Assembly (NCBI GenBank): GCA_022510815.1
Contig: JAFLST010000020.1
Coordinates: forward strand, 1 to 50,128
DNA length: 50,128 bases
Source: Christensenellaceae bacterium
Lineage (GTDB): Bacteria > Bacillota > Clostridia > Christensenellales > Aristaeellaceae
Direction of reading: 5' to 3'
In this document: positions 42,625 to 50,128 of the stretch, in pieces
Layout: each line of letters begins with the position of its first letter
Position numbering within the stretch: position 1 is the stretch's first letter
Program-made: the position numbers and the translations under genes
The notes under the pieces: generated by a model
What the model saw: the letters and a program-made list of their open reading frames with translations, nothing else
What the model was told of the DNA's origin: nothing
Database searches by the model: none

Positions 42625-42731
42625 CCTTTTTCGTACATTTTGTGGAATTTTGGACGAATTTCAGCAAATGCTACAAGAAGAGGGATGGACTTTGAGTCAA
42701 AATTGTGCTTATGGACCATTTTTTAACCCCG

Positions 42732-43661
42732 TCAGAGCCCGGTCACGAACCCGGCAAAGCTCTCCGCGAGGTAGTCAAGATTGCCCTGATCGGCGAAGGT
42801 GTCCTTCGGCGTGTGAATCCTCGGGCAGTAGTATCCGACCATCGGGCGCTTCCTGCAGGCCACCACGACGACGCCGCACTTGAAATTCTTCTGGTCGGAG
42901 CTGCAGGCGCTGCCGGCCGTGCCGAAAAACTTCACTTCCCGGCCGCCGTGGCTGCGCAGGGCTTCCTCCAGCCGGGCGTAGGCAGGGAGCTTCGCCGCTA
43001 ACTTCGATGCGATGACAAGCATGGTCTCGCCCACGCCGACGCAGTCCATGTTGACCACCAGCCCGGTATACTGCACCCGCTGATGGGCCTTCGCGTAAGC
43101 CCTCGACCCTAACAGGCCCTTTTCCTCATTGTCGAAAAGGATGAACGCCGCCTTGCCGCGCTGCTCCGCGGGGAGCTTTTCCATCAGCCCGAGCACCGCC
43201 GCGACGCCGGAGGTGTTGTCGTTGACGTTATGCGGATTGGGCACGCCCGCCAGCAGCATGAACAGCAGCGCCATGTACGTCAGCCATCCGACCCAGTACG
43301 CGCCCTCCGGGGACAGCCCCGCCAGCGCGCCCAGCAGGCCCGCCGCAAGGGCAATGAGCAGCAGCCCGCCGACCAGCAGAATCTGATACCCGTAGAACAG
43401 CGGCAGGTTTCGCGGAATCATGATGTTGGGCAGCCCGATGGTCGCGGGGGTGTCGTAATGCGCGGTGAAGACCACCTCGGCGGTTTCCGGGTCGCCGACG
43501 ACCACATTGCGGCTCTTGACGAACCCGCTGTTCTCCTCGACCCGCGCCTCATAGCCCAGCGACTTTGCCGCGTCGAAGACCATCCACTGCCGGAAGGCCT
43601 CCTTCTGGGCGGCAGACTTGCGCACCGGGAACTTCTCTACCAGCGTCTCCAGCCAGCTCAT
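42732..43661 (-). CDS. M28-family zinc peptidase with an inserted membrane hairpin
   Basis: A 309-residue M28 (aminopeptidase Y/S-like) protein. Metal ligands are clear: FTAHYDTPATIG (His), NDNTSGVAAVLGL (bridging Asp), LFDNEEKGLLGS (Glu pair), VNMDCVGVG (Asp) and RIHTPKDT (His). Between the first two ligands about 60 residues form two or three hydrophobic helices (LFYGYQILLVGGLLLIALAAG to YMALLFMLLAGV), so the catalytic domain is tethered to the membrane within the fold. ATG 43661 overlaps the trmO stop (ATGA) and has GGAGGAAAAGG before it; a longer frame upstream lies in trmO. The substrate is unknown. Confidence 0.87.
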   Translation of the reverse strand: MSWLETLVEKFPVRKSAAQKEAFRQWMVFDAAKSLGYEARVEENSGFVKSRNVVVGDPETAEVVFTAHYDTPATIGLPNIMIPRNLPLFYGYQILLVGGLLLIALAAGLLGALAGLSPEGAYWVGWLTYMALLFMLLAGVPNPHNVNDNTSGVAAVLGLMEKLPAEQRGKAAFILFDNEEKGLLGSRAYAKAHQRVQYTGLVVNMDCVGVGETMLVIASKLAAKLPAYARLEEALRSHGGREVKFFGTAGSACSSDQKNFKCGVVVVACRKRPMVGYYCPRIHTPKDTFADQGNLDYLAESFAGFVTGL

Positions 43662-44338
43662 ACCTTTTCCTCCTTTGTGATCTCCACGACGGTCAGGGTC
43701 TCCCCTTCCACCCGGAAGCGTACCTCCAGCCCGGCGAACCCGAACCCGTACACCCGCTCCGGGTCGTGCTGATACGCCGGTCTCGGGTCCTGCCGCAGCA
43801 CGCCCAACAGCGCGTCCCGCTTCTCCGGCGGCACCGCGTTCAGCCAGCGCTCGGGGCACACGACCTCGACCTGCCGCTTCTCCGCCGTCTGGGTGAAGCC
43901 GCCCGCCGCGTCGGGCACGCAGTCGGCATAAGGCAGGTACGGCTTGATGTCCAGCACGGGCGTGCCGTCCACCATGTCCGCGCCGGACACCCGCAGCACC
44001 ACGCCAAGCTGCTCGTCCCGCTCGACGGCCTCCAGCCTCACCACGCTCAGGCCGATGGGGTTAGGCCTGTAGGGCGACCGAGTGGCAAACACGCCCACCC
44101 GCGTGTTCCCGCCGAGCCTCGGGGGCCGCACCGTAGGCGACCAGTCCTCCCGCTCCGCCTGATGGAACCGCCAGATCACCCACAGGTGCGAGTATCCCTC
44201 GATCCCCCGCAGCGCCTCGGCCACGCGGTATTCCGGCTCGAACACGATGGTCGACTGGACCTCCGGCACGAGGCCGGGCTGTCTCGGAACGCCGAACTTG
44301 GTGGTGAAATCGTTTCTGATGGTCGCGATTGTCTTCAT
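43658..44338 (-). CDS. trmO: tRNA (N6-threonylcarbamoyladenosine37-N6)-methyltransferase TrmO
   Basis: A 226-residue TrmO (YaeB/UPF0066) enzyme, which methylates t6A37 of threonine tRNA with S-adenosylmethionine. Diagnostic segments: a beta-strand N-terminus with KFGVPRQPGLVPEVQSTIVF in pieces, GYSHLWVIWRFH, TRSPYRPNPIGLSVVRL and DIKPYLPYAD. The C-terminal extension RVYGFGFAGLEVRF is also family-typical. ATG 44338 has CGGAGGA at the right distance; further upstream frame crosses a hairpin repeat. It is translationally coupled to the M28 peptidase gene, a link without an obvious functional reason. Confidence 0.92.
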   Translation of the reverse strand: MKTIATIRNDFTTKFGVPRQPGLVPEVQSTIVFEPEYRVAEALRGIEGYSHLWVIWRFHQAEREDWSPTVRPPRLGGNTRVGVFATRSPYRPNPIGLSVVRLEAVERDEQLGVVLRVSGADMVDGTPVLDIKPYLPYADCVPDAAGGFTQTAEKRQVEVVCPERWLNAVPPEKRDALLGVLRQDPRPAYQHDPERVYGFGFAGLEVRFRVEGETLTVVEITKEEKV

Positions 44339-44349
44339 TCTTTTCCTCC

Positions 44350-44446
44350 GCAGAGGGCGCTTCCCTCTGCGCTCCCGGTCAGGGGACGCTGTCCCCTGAC
44401 AACCCCTGCAAGAAGGGCACTGCCCCTCTTGACTCCCTTCTCGCGA
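44350..44446. repeat. Intercistronic hairpin repeat, family B copy 2
   Basis: Three stem-loops: 44350-44370 (GCAGAGGG/CCCTCTGC), 44378-44400 (GTCAGGGGAC/GTCCCCTGAC, three-base loop), 44410-44430 (AAGA and GGGC with complements, one mismatch), ending GACTCCCTTCTCGCGA. Same order and conserved blocks as 25661-25748. On the minus strand the first-listed hairpin directly precedes the GGAGGA of trmO. Confidence 0.8.
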
Positions 44447-44486
44447 TGGAAGGACATTTCTTCGGTCAGCCTGCGCGCGTGCAGGG

Positions 44487-44948
44487 TTACATCGTGCGCA
44501 TGCAGACCAGCTTGACCACAACGCTGATGAGAATTTGGACGGTGCCCGCGAAAAGAAGCGTCATTGCGACTGTCAGATTCCACGGCCCGATCAGCAGCCC
44601 GATGGCAACCATGGTCAAGGAAGTATACAGAATCATGGGGGCGCCTGCCCGAGCCCTGATGGCACGAAGACGTTCATCATGCTCGCTGTTCCATAGGCGG
44701 CGCAGCGCCTGCTCATCACGCATTGCCTTCCCATAGCGCGGCACGAGAATCGCGAAGCAAAGCACCATGGCCGTGAGGGCACCCCCTGCGAAGCCTGTCA
44801 CCACACCGCTCCACGCAAACTCCTCCATCGCACCGCTGCCTTCCCACAGCGCATGCTTGGCAATCATGATCGCACCATAGGCCACGCACAGCGTTGCCAT
44901 CAAATTCATCCTGCGGCGAATCGTTTTCCGATACTCTTCTACATTCAT
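44487..44948 (-). CDS. Four-helix membrane protein of unknown function, partner of XRE regulator
   Basis: A 153-residue protein with four predicted helices (about residues 15-34, 45-70, 103-120, 124-146) and a charged middle segment DEQALRRLWNSEHDERLRAIR. Such small membrane proteins are often encoded directly after a one-domain XRE repressor in Firmicutes; the function of the pair is generally unknown. Its ATG overlaps the stop of the regulator (ATGA). The next gene, trmO, is 148 bases on, behind the family B repeat. Confidence 0.78.
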   Translation of the reverse strand: MNVEEYRKTIRRRMNLMATLCVAYGAIMIAKHALWEGSGAMEEFAWSGVVTGFAGGALTAMVLCFAILVPRYGKAMRDEQALRRLWNSEHDERLRAIRARAGAPMILYTSLTMVAIGLLIGPWNLTVAMTLLFAGTVQILISVVVKLVCMRTM

Positions 44949-45151
44949 GATTCTTCATCCTCCTCAAAGATGAACACGTCCTCAATGCGCAGCCCGAATG
45001 CCTGCGCGATGCGCCACGCCAGCGGCAGGGACGCGATATACTTTCCGGTCTCGATGGACGTGATGGTCTGGCGCGTCGTGCCCACAGCGTCCGCCAGATC
45101 AAACTGGCTCATCCCCCGGGCCTTGCGCAGCTCCCGGATACGCGTCTTCAC
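44945..45151 (-). CDS. XRE-family helix-turn-helix regulator
   Basis: A 68-residue Cro/C1-type DNA-binding protein consisting of just the five-helix domain: TRIRELRKARGMSQFDLADAVGTTRQTITSIE in overlapping fragments, followed by LAWRIAQAFGLRIEDVF and an acidic tail. The start is GTG 45151, seven bases from GAGGAGG; the upstream ATG at 45178 would lie inside the operator region. Two related palindromic sites flank its promoter, so it very likely represses itself and the coupled membrane protein gene. Confidence 0.9.
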   Translation of the reverse strand: MKTRIRELRKARGMSQFDLADAVGTTRQTITSIETGKYIASLPLAWRIAQAFGLRIEDVFIFEEDEES

Positions 45152-45173
45152 GCCACCGCCTCCTCGTCCAAAA

Positions 45174-45191
45174 TGCAATGTCGACTTTGCA
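45174..45191. promoter_or_regulatory. Operator-like palindrome 1 of the XRE gene
   Basis: TGCAATGTCGACTTTGCA is an 18-base palindrome centred on GTCGAC with one mismatched pair. It covers the predicted transcription start of the XRE gene. Confidence 0.6.
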
Positions 45192-45196
45192 TTTTC

Positions 45197-45225
45197 ATTC
45201 TATCATGCCGATCACAAAATGTCAA
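45197..45225 (-). promoter_or_regulatory. Promoter of the XRE/membrane protein pair
   Basis: On the minus strand a perfect TTGACA (45225-45220), 17 bases and TAGAAT (45202-45197), about 46 bases before the GTG start. Confidence 0.85.
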
Positions 45226-45237
45226 GCTGACTTTGCA
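45218..45237. promoter_or_regulatory. Operator-like site 2 of the XRE gene
   Basis: AATGTC and GACTTTGCA, the same half-sites as in operator 1, here five bases further apart. The site covers the -35 hexamer. Confidence 0.55.
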
Positions 45238-45270
45238 AAAAAAGAAGGCCAGCGCTTTGCTGACCTTCTT
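45237..45270 (-). terminator. Terminator of the coiled-coil/TEAP-repeat/ferredoxin operon
   Basis: On the minus strand GAAGGTCAGC and GCTGGCCTTC pair over ten positions (one G-U) around a five-base loop, followed by seven T. Confidence 0.88.
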
Positions 45271-45277
45271 CGATAAG

Positions 45278-45469
45278 CTATTCGTCTTCCCGGTCGGGAT
45301 CATAGATGCACCGGTCAAGGCACTGACCGCAATGCTCGCAGGCCTCGTCGATCACCGGCACAGGGAATCCCAGCGGGCCATCCCGCAAGGTGAGGTGCCG
45401 GCACCCGGCGCATGCTCCGCAGCCCGTGCACATGCCGCTGTCCACCACCCGCGCGATATTGCCGCTCAC
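45278..45469 (-). CDS. Small 2[4Fe-4S] ferredoxin-like protein
   Basis: A 63-residue protein with two cysteine clusters: CTGCGACAGC at residues 14-23 and CEHCGQCLDRC at 44-54. The second is a canonical CxxCxxCxxxC site; the first has two instead of three residues before the last Cys. The pieces resemble the N-terminal ferredoxin module of F420-hydrogenase beta-subunit-like proteins, here standing alone. Its ATG overlaps the stop of the TEAP-repeat protein (ATGA), so it is co-translated with a surface-type protein, an unexpected pairing. A terminator follows seven bases after the stop. Confidence 0.78.
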   Translation of the reverse strand: MSGNIARVVDSGMCTGCGACAGCRHLTLRDGPLGFPVPVIDEACEHCGQCLDRCIYDPDREDE

Positions 45470-46644
45470 GCAGCTTCCTCTTCCGCCGCGGGAATCAGCG
45501 CGTTGATGGCGTCGATCAGAGCCTGCACGTCGGCCGCCTCCAGCTCGGTGGGAATGATGCCGTCGGGATTCTCCTCGCTCGCCATCGCCAGCGGCAGGGT
45601 CTTATCCACAAACTGGCCAAGGAACGCCGCGTCAACGCCCTCGGAATAGATGAACGTCACAGCGCCGTCCTCCACCAGCACGTCGACCACCAGAATCGTC
45701 TCGTCCGTGAGCTCAATTTCCAGCGTCACCGCGCCCTCGGGAATGACCACACTGTCAACCTCGTCGCTCTCATCAACGGGCTCTTCGGTCGCATCGACGT
45801 CCACGGGAGCCTCGGTCTCCTCCGTCTCGTCAGCAGGCGCTTCGGTCTCCTCCGCGTCCGCAGGAGCCTCAGTCTCCTCCGTCTCGTCGGCAGGGGCTTC
45901 GGTCTCCTCCGCGTCCGCAGGAGCCTCAGTCTCCTTCGTCTCGTCAGCAGGCGCTTCGGTCTCCTCCGCGTCCACGGGAGCCTCGGTCTCTTCCGGCTCG
46001 TCGGCAGGCGCTTCGGTCTCTTCCGCGTCCACGGGAGCCTCGGTCTCCTCCGTCTCGTCGGCAGGCGCTTCGGTCTCTTCCGCGTCCGCAGGAGCCTCGG
46101 TCTCCTCCGCGTCTACAGGAGCCTCGGTCTCCTCCGTCTCGTCAGCAGGGGCTTCGGTCTCCTCCGCATCCGCAGGAGCCTCGGTCTCCTCCGGCTCGTC
46201 AGCGGGCGCTTCCGTCTTGTCGCCGTCTACGGGAACCTCGGTCGCACCCGCCAGCACGGAACGGGCATAATCCAGCGTCTCGGTCAGAGAACCAATCTGG
46301 CTGGACAGCGAATCAAGCGTCGTCTGGGCCTCCGTGCGGACGCGTTGAGCCTCATCCAGCTCCGCCTGCAGCGAGGTGATCTTGGTGGTGGATTCATCCA
46401 GCGCCGTCTCCGCCTCCCGCAGCGCATCCTGCACGCCCTGCAGTTCAGACTCGATCTTCTCCTTCTCCGCCGCCGTCTGCTCCCACGTTTCGCGGCTCGA
46501 CGTCAGCTCCTCGGTCAGGGAGTCGACCTGCGCGGACAGGCTGTTGCGCTGATTGAACAGCACCAGCGACAGAATAACCGCCACCGCCAGCACAACCGCC
46601 AGCGCAACCATGGTTGAATTTTTCTTGCTGCCGTTCTCGGACAT
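45466..46644 (-). CDS. Membrane-anchored coiled-coil protein with acidic TEAP repeats
   Basis: A 392-residue protein of unknown function. Order of parts: short N-terminal cytosolic segment, one transmembrane helix (12-30), a coiled coil (about 32-130, SLSAQVDSLTEELTSS then EKEKIESELQGVQDALREAE), sixteen acidic Pro-containing repeats (144-295) alternating TEAP-AD-ETEE (ten residues) and TEAP-VD-AEE (nine residues), and a C-terminal globular domain of about 95 residues (VTLEIELTDETILVVDVLV). The repeat is highly acidic and likely extended, so the C-terminal domain would be held away from the membrane. It shares an operon with a smaller coiled-coil membrane protein upstream and a ferredoxin downstream. 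Confidence 0.85.
   Translation of the reverse strand: MSENGSKKNSTMVALAVVLAVAVILSLVLFNQRNSLSAQVDSLTEELTSSRETWEQTAAEKEKIESELQGVQDALREAETALDESTTKITSLQAELDEAQRVRTEAQTTLDSLSSQIGSLTETLDYARSVLAGATEVPVDGDKTEAPADEPEETEAPADAEETEAPADETEETEAPVDAEETEAPADAEETEAPADETEETEAPVDAEETEAPADEPEETEAPVDAEETEAPADETKETEAPADAEETEAPADETEETEAPADAEETEAPADETEETEAPVDVDATEEPVDESDEVDSVVIPEGAVTLEIELTDETILVVDVLVEDGAVTFIYSEGVDAAFLGQFVDKTLPLAMASEENPDGIIPTELEAADVQALIDAINALIPAAEEEAA
45760..46215 (-). repeat. Coding tandem repeat, about 57-base period
   Basis: Sixteen units of 30 or 27 bases encode the TEAP repeats. Mostly alternating lengths give a higher-order period of 57 bases (19 codons). Units are nearly identical at the DNA level, so copy number is expected to vary by slippage or recombination. 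Confidence 0.88.
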
Positions 46645-46687
46645 GGGATAGACCTCCTCATACAGTCAGATCGGGAAACAGGGCTGT

Positions 46688-47113
46688 TTACTGGGGATCA
46701 TTCAGAATCTGTTCAAGGCTCTTGGCGGCGTCCCGCAGGGCCGCGGCCTGTGCCGTCAGCGCATCCAGCTCAGCCTGAGCGGCAGTGACCTGCTCCTGCA
46801 GCGCGGCGTTCTCGGCGCGGATATCCTTGCGCTGCTGCCGGAGCTCCTGTTCCTCCGCCTTTGCGGCCTCCGCCAGCGGCTGAACGCGCTCCAGCTCCGC
46901 CCGCGCCCCGGGCAGCGCCGCCATAGCCTCGTCATATTCATGATTTTGCCGGGCTTCACGTCCGCGGCTGGTCTCGAGGCTGAGGGTCAGATCGTCAATC
47001 TGCGCCCTGAGCCGCACCTGCTCCACCGCGAAGAACGCCAGCAGCGCGCACACCAGCAGCATCGCAGCGACGAACAGTACCCGGAACCAGCCGGGACAGC
47101 GCTCTTCCCGCAT
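46688..47113 (-). CDS. Small membrane-anchored coiled-coil protein
   Basis: A 141-residue protein with a short basic N-terminus, one transmembrane helix (FRVLFVAAMLLVCALLAFFAV, about residues 10-30) and then a continuous coiled coil (LRAQIDDLTLSLETSR to QAELDALTAQAAALRDAAKSL), rich in Ala, Glu and Gln. The layout matches the first third of the next gene, suggesting that the two proteins may interact or derive from one another. ATG 47113 is chosen over the longer frame because GAGGGG stands at a proper distance and the helix then starts near the N-terminus. No family is recognised. Confidence 0.75.
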   Translation of the reverse strand: MREERCPGWFRVLFVAAMLLVCALLAFFAVEQVRLRAQIDDLTLSLETSRGREARQNHEYDEAMAALPGARAELERVQPLAEAAKAEEQELRQQRKDIRAENAALQEQVTAAQAELDALTAQAAALRDAAKSLEQILNDPQ

Positions 47114-47310
47114 GCGATCAGCCCCCTCAACGCCGTGTTGTTTTCCTATTGTAGCATACTTTTCTCCAAAAGGGAAGCCGTTTATCCCGCTCATGCGCGA
47201 TCTGGCAGGAATTTCACTTTCCCGGCACAAGAGGGCCTGTTCCCGCTGCCACAGCGATATTTTGCGCAGGATCGGCCCGCATATGCGGAGGAATTTGACA
47301 GACCTGCTGG
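47114..47310. other. Gap upstream of the coiled-coil operon
   Basis: Contains a TACAAT -10-like box at 47148-47153 on the minus strand without a good -35, and a 12-base palindrome CCGCATATGCGG (47277-47288). No gene is seen. Confidence 0.35.
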
Positions 47311-48075
47311 CTACAGAATGGCCTTTGCGCGGTTCAGCGCGACGGACAGGAATTCCACCGGGTCCTTGATGCTCTCAAAGCCTTTGTTCAGAACCTCCAG
47401 CGCGATGGCCCCCCGATAATCCGCCGCCCGCAGCGCCGCGGCGATCCGACCCCAGTCCACCGCCCCGGTAAACGGCAGCGCATGCGCATCCTCCTTGCCG
47501 TTGTTGTCATGCAGGTGCAGCGCCGCCAGCCTGTCCCCGTACAGGGACAGCAGATCGACCCCCGGCGAATAGAAGCGCTCATGACCGCTGTCAAAGCAGA
47601 ATCGCAGCCTGTCCGACTGAATATGCTCGAAAACATAGCCGATATAGTCGGCGCTGCCCTGATTCTCAATGGCCAGATTGACCCCGGTCCTTTCCGCCGC
47701 GTCGCAGATGCGCCGGAAGCGCTCCAGCCCGACACTGCCCTCCGGCAGCGGCGCGCGGCCGTTGATCGGGTGCATCACCAGCGTGGGAATGCCATAGTCG
47801 CGGCAGTCTTCCAGACAGCGGATGATATGCTCCGCGCAGGCTTCACCCTCGAGCGTATCCGTCCAGAGCGAGCCGGCGTCCTGATAGGGCGCGTGCGCGT
47901 TTTCCACAAAGAGCCCCGCCTGCCGGGCATAGGCCGGAAAGTCCCGGTAATCCGCGTCGAAGTAGTCTGCCCACAGCAGAATCACTCCGTCGAAGCCCGC
48001 TGCCCTGATGGCGCGCATCCGCTCCCGGGGCGGCAGATCGTAACCGAAATAGTCGACGATAGTATACCGCCTCAC
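47311..48075 (-). CDS. Xylose-isomerase-like TIM barrel protein (sugar phosphate isomerase/epimerase family)
   Basis: A 254-residue AP-endonuclease-2 fold TIM barrel. Strand-end metal ligands expected for the family are visible: MHPINGR (His), NLAIENQGSADYIG (Glu), FCFDSGHERFY (Asp and His), LHLHDNNGKEDAH (His, Asp) and IALEVL (Glu). The family includes sugar epimerases, inosose dehydratases and endonuclease IV relatives, so the reaction is not fixed. The start is GTG 48075 with AAGGAGG seven bases upstream, rather than the ATG of the longer frame, which lies inside the tuf terminator region. Confidence 0.85.
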   Translation of the reverse strand: MRRYTIVDYFGYDLPPRERMRAIRAAGFDGVILLWADYFDADYRDFPAYARQAGLFVENAHAPYQDAGSLWTDTLEGEACAEHIIRCLEDCRDYGIPTLVMHPINGRAPLPEGSVGLERFRRICDAAERTGVNLAIENQGSADYIGYVFEHIQSDRLRFCFDSGHERFYSPGVDLLSLYGDRLAALHLHDNNGKEDAHALPFTGAVDWGRIAAALRAADYRGAIALEVLNKGFESIKDPVEFLSVALNRAKAIL

Positions 48076-48105
48076 GCCGCGTCCTCCTTCCGAGAATAAC
48101 AAGAT

Positions 48106-48135
48106 CGGGGCACCCGCCTTGCGACGGATGCCCCG
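48106..48135 (-). terminator. Terminator after tuf
   Basis: On the minus strand GGGGCATCCG and CGGGTGCCCC form a stem with an eight-base loop, followed by GATCTTGTT. It is 22 bases after the tuf stop. Confidence 0.7.
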
Positions 48136-48156
48136 CATGGATTGCGTTTGTTTGGA

Positions 48157-49371
<1,215 letters not shown>

Positions 49372-49411
49372 GGGAATTTCCCTCCTGATTCAGTGTTGAT
49401 ATAGAAGAAAG

Positions 49412-50128
49412 TTACTTGCTCTCCTTGTTGCGCTCGCCGATGATCTTGTCCGCCACGGACTTCGGCACTTCCTCGTAGTGGTCGAACTGCATGGTGAACA
49501 TGCCGCGACCCTGCGTGCGGGAGCGAAGGTCAGTGGTGTAGCCGAACATCTCGGACAGCGGGACAAAGGCGTGGATGATCTGGTCAGCTCCGCGGGATTC
49601 CATGCCGTCCACACGGCCGCGGCGGCTGGACACGTTGCCCATGACGTCGCCCATGTACTGATCCGGCACGATGATCTCGACCTTCATCATGGGCTCCATC
49701 AGGCAGGGATCCGCCTTCTTGAGCGCTTCCTTGAAGGCCATCGAAGCGGCGATCTTGTACGCCATTTCGGAGGAGTCAACATCGTGGTAGGAGCCGTCAA
49801 CGACAGCAGCCTTGAAGGCGACAACCTCGAAGCCCGCCAGTCCGCCGCTCTTGGCAGCTTCCTGAATGCCAGCGTCGATAGGCGCGATGAACTCCTTGGG
49901 AATCACGCCGCCCACGATGCGGGACTCGAACTCGTAGGGCTTGCCGGGTTCCTGCGGATCCAGCTCGATCCAGCAGTGACCGTACTGGCCGTGACCGCCG
50001 GTCTGACGGATGAAGCGGCCCTCGGCCTTGGCATGCTTGCGGATGGTCTCCTTGTAGGTGACCTGGGGCTTGCCGACGGTGGCTTCCACCTTGAACTCGC
50101 GCAGCAGGCGGTCCACGATGATCTCCAG
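49412..50128 (-). CDS. fusA: Elongation factor G, C-terminal part (partial)
   Basis: The frame runs off the right edge; about 238 C-terminal residues are visible. They cover domain IV ([17 protein letters not shown], then [19 protein letters not shown]) and domain V ([19 protein letters not shown], then [12 protein letters not shown] and [19 protein letters not shown]). These are invariant EF-G features; the ribosomal-protection tetracycline resistance proteins differ here. It precedes tuf on the same strand by 40 bases, as in the str operon. The GTPase domain lies outside the window. Confidence 0.97.
   Translation of the reverse strand: MEIIVDRLLREFKVEATVGKPQVTYKETIRKHAKAEGRFIRQTGGHGQYGHCWIELDPQEPGKPYEFESRIVGGVIPKEFIAPIDAGIQEAAKSGGLAGFEVVAFKAAVVDGSYHDVDSSEMAYKIAASMAFKEALKKADPCLMEPMMKVEIIVPDQYMGDVMGNVSSRRGRVDGMESRGADQIIHAFVPLSEMFGYTTDLRSRTQGRGMFTMQFDHYEEVPKSVADKIIGERNKESK

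Noticed and set aside
45760-46215. CRISPR-like array
   Set aside because: Repeats are contiguous, in frame and coding, with no variable spacers and no cas genes nearby.
45650-46270. Plus-strand frame coding for Ser/Ala/Gly-Val repeats
   Set aside because: It is the complement of the TEAP repeat region. The minus frame has a transmembrane helix, coiled coil, C-terminal domain and operon context; the plus frame has none.

Overview
The window is a 50 kb stretch of GC-rich DNA that reads as a low-redundancy chromosome of a Gram-positive anaerobe, most likely a gut Clostridia lineage. This rests on the murB-rapZ-whiA-(HPr-like) cluster, the CotH/DUF4956/VTC trio, LplB/YtcP-type sugar importers without their own ATPase, strong AGGAGG ribosome binding sites, sigma-A promoters and many four-base ATGA gene overlaps. 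The order or genus cannot be fixed from what is visible. I saw no tRNA, rRNA, CRISPR array, insertion sequence or phage gene. Most alternative-frame ORFs are shadows caused by the GC content.

Left part (1-20 kb), mainly carbohydrate and signalling functions. It opens with the 3' part of a CUT2 sugar ABC importer (ATPase plus two permeases, YtfR/YtfT/YjfF layout). A LysR regulator lies divergent to a MATE exporter and flavodoxin-like reductase pair. A short operon follows: a C39-like cysteine peptidase domain protein, a GH43 enzyme and a nitroreductase. Next come a FIST-GGDEF diguanylate cyclase and, head-to-head with it, a decayed FIST paralogue. An AraC regulator is then divergent to a four-gene oligosaccharide locus: a GH42-like beta-galactosidase, an 850-residue permease with a large N-terminal membrane module, a second permease and a solute-binding protein. 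The last two are separated by a run of seven hairpins.

Middle part (20-35 kb), all on the minus strand. An SDR oxidoreductase and a PHP phosphatase form one pair. A six-gene operon runs from a strong promoter at 28.05 kb: GT-C-like membrane protein, 72-residue protein, class 3 lipase-like protein, DUF1294, RarA and an orphan sensor kinase. Three tandem M42 metallopeptidases follow, then murB-rapZ-whiA and an HPr-like protein that has lost its phosphorylatable histidine. The usual yvcK is missing between rapZ and whiA.

Right part (35-50 kb), also minus strand. The operon for CotH kinase with lamin-tail domains, DUF4956 and VTC polyphosphate polymerase is followed by a phosphohexomutase, an unknown protein, an M28 membrane peptidase, TrmO, a membrane protein/XRE regulator pair with a clear auto-operator, a coiled-coil/TEAP-repeat/ferredoxin trio, a xylose-isomerase-like protein, and tuf and fusA (partial).

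Two families of short intergenic hairpin repeats stand out. One sits between cistrons with its last hairpin touching the downstream Shine-Dalgarno. The other sits just 3' of stop codons. Coordinates of CDS features use the start codon I judged most likely from ribosome binding site spacing and family N-termini, and this is stated where it matters.
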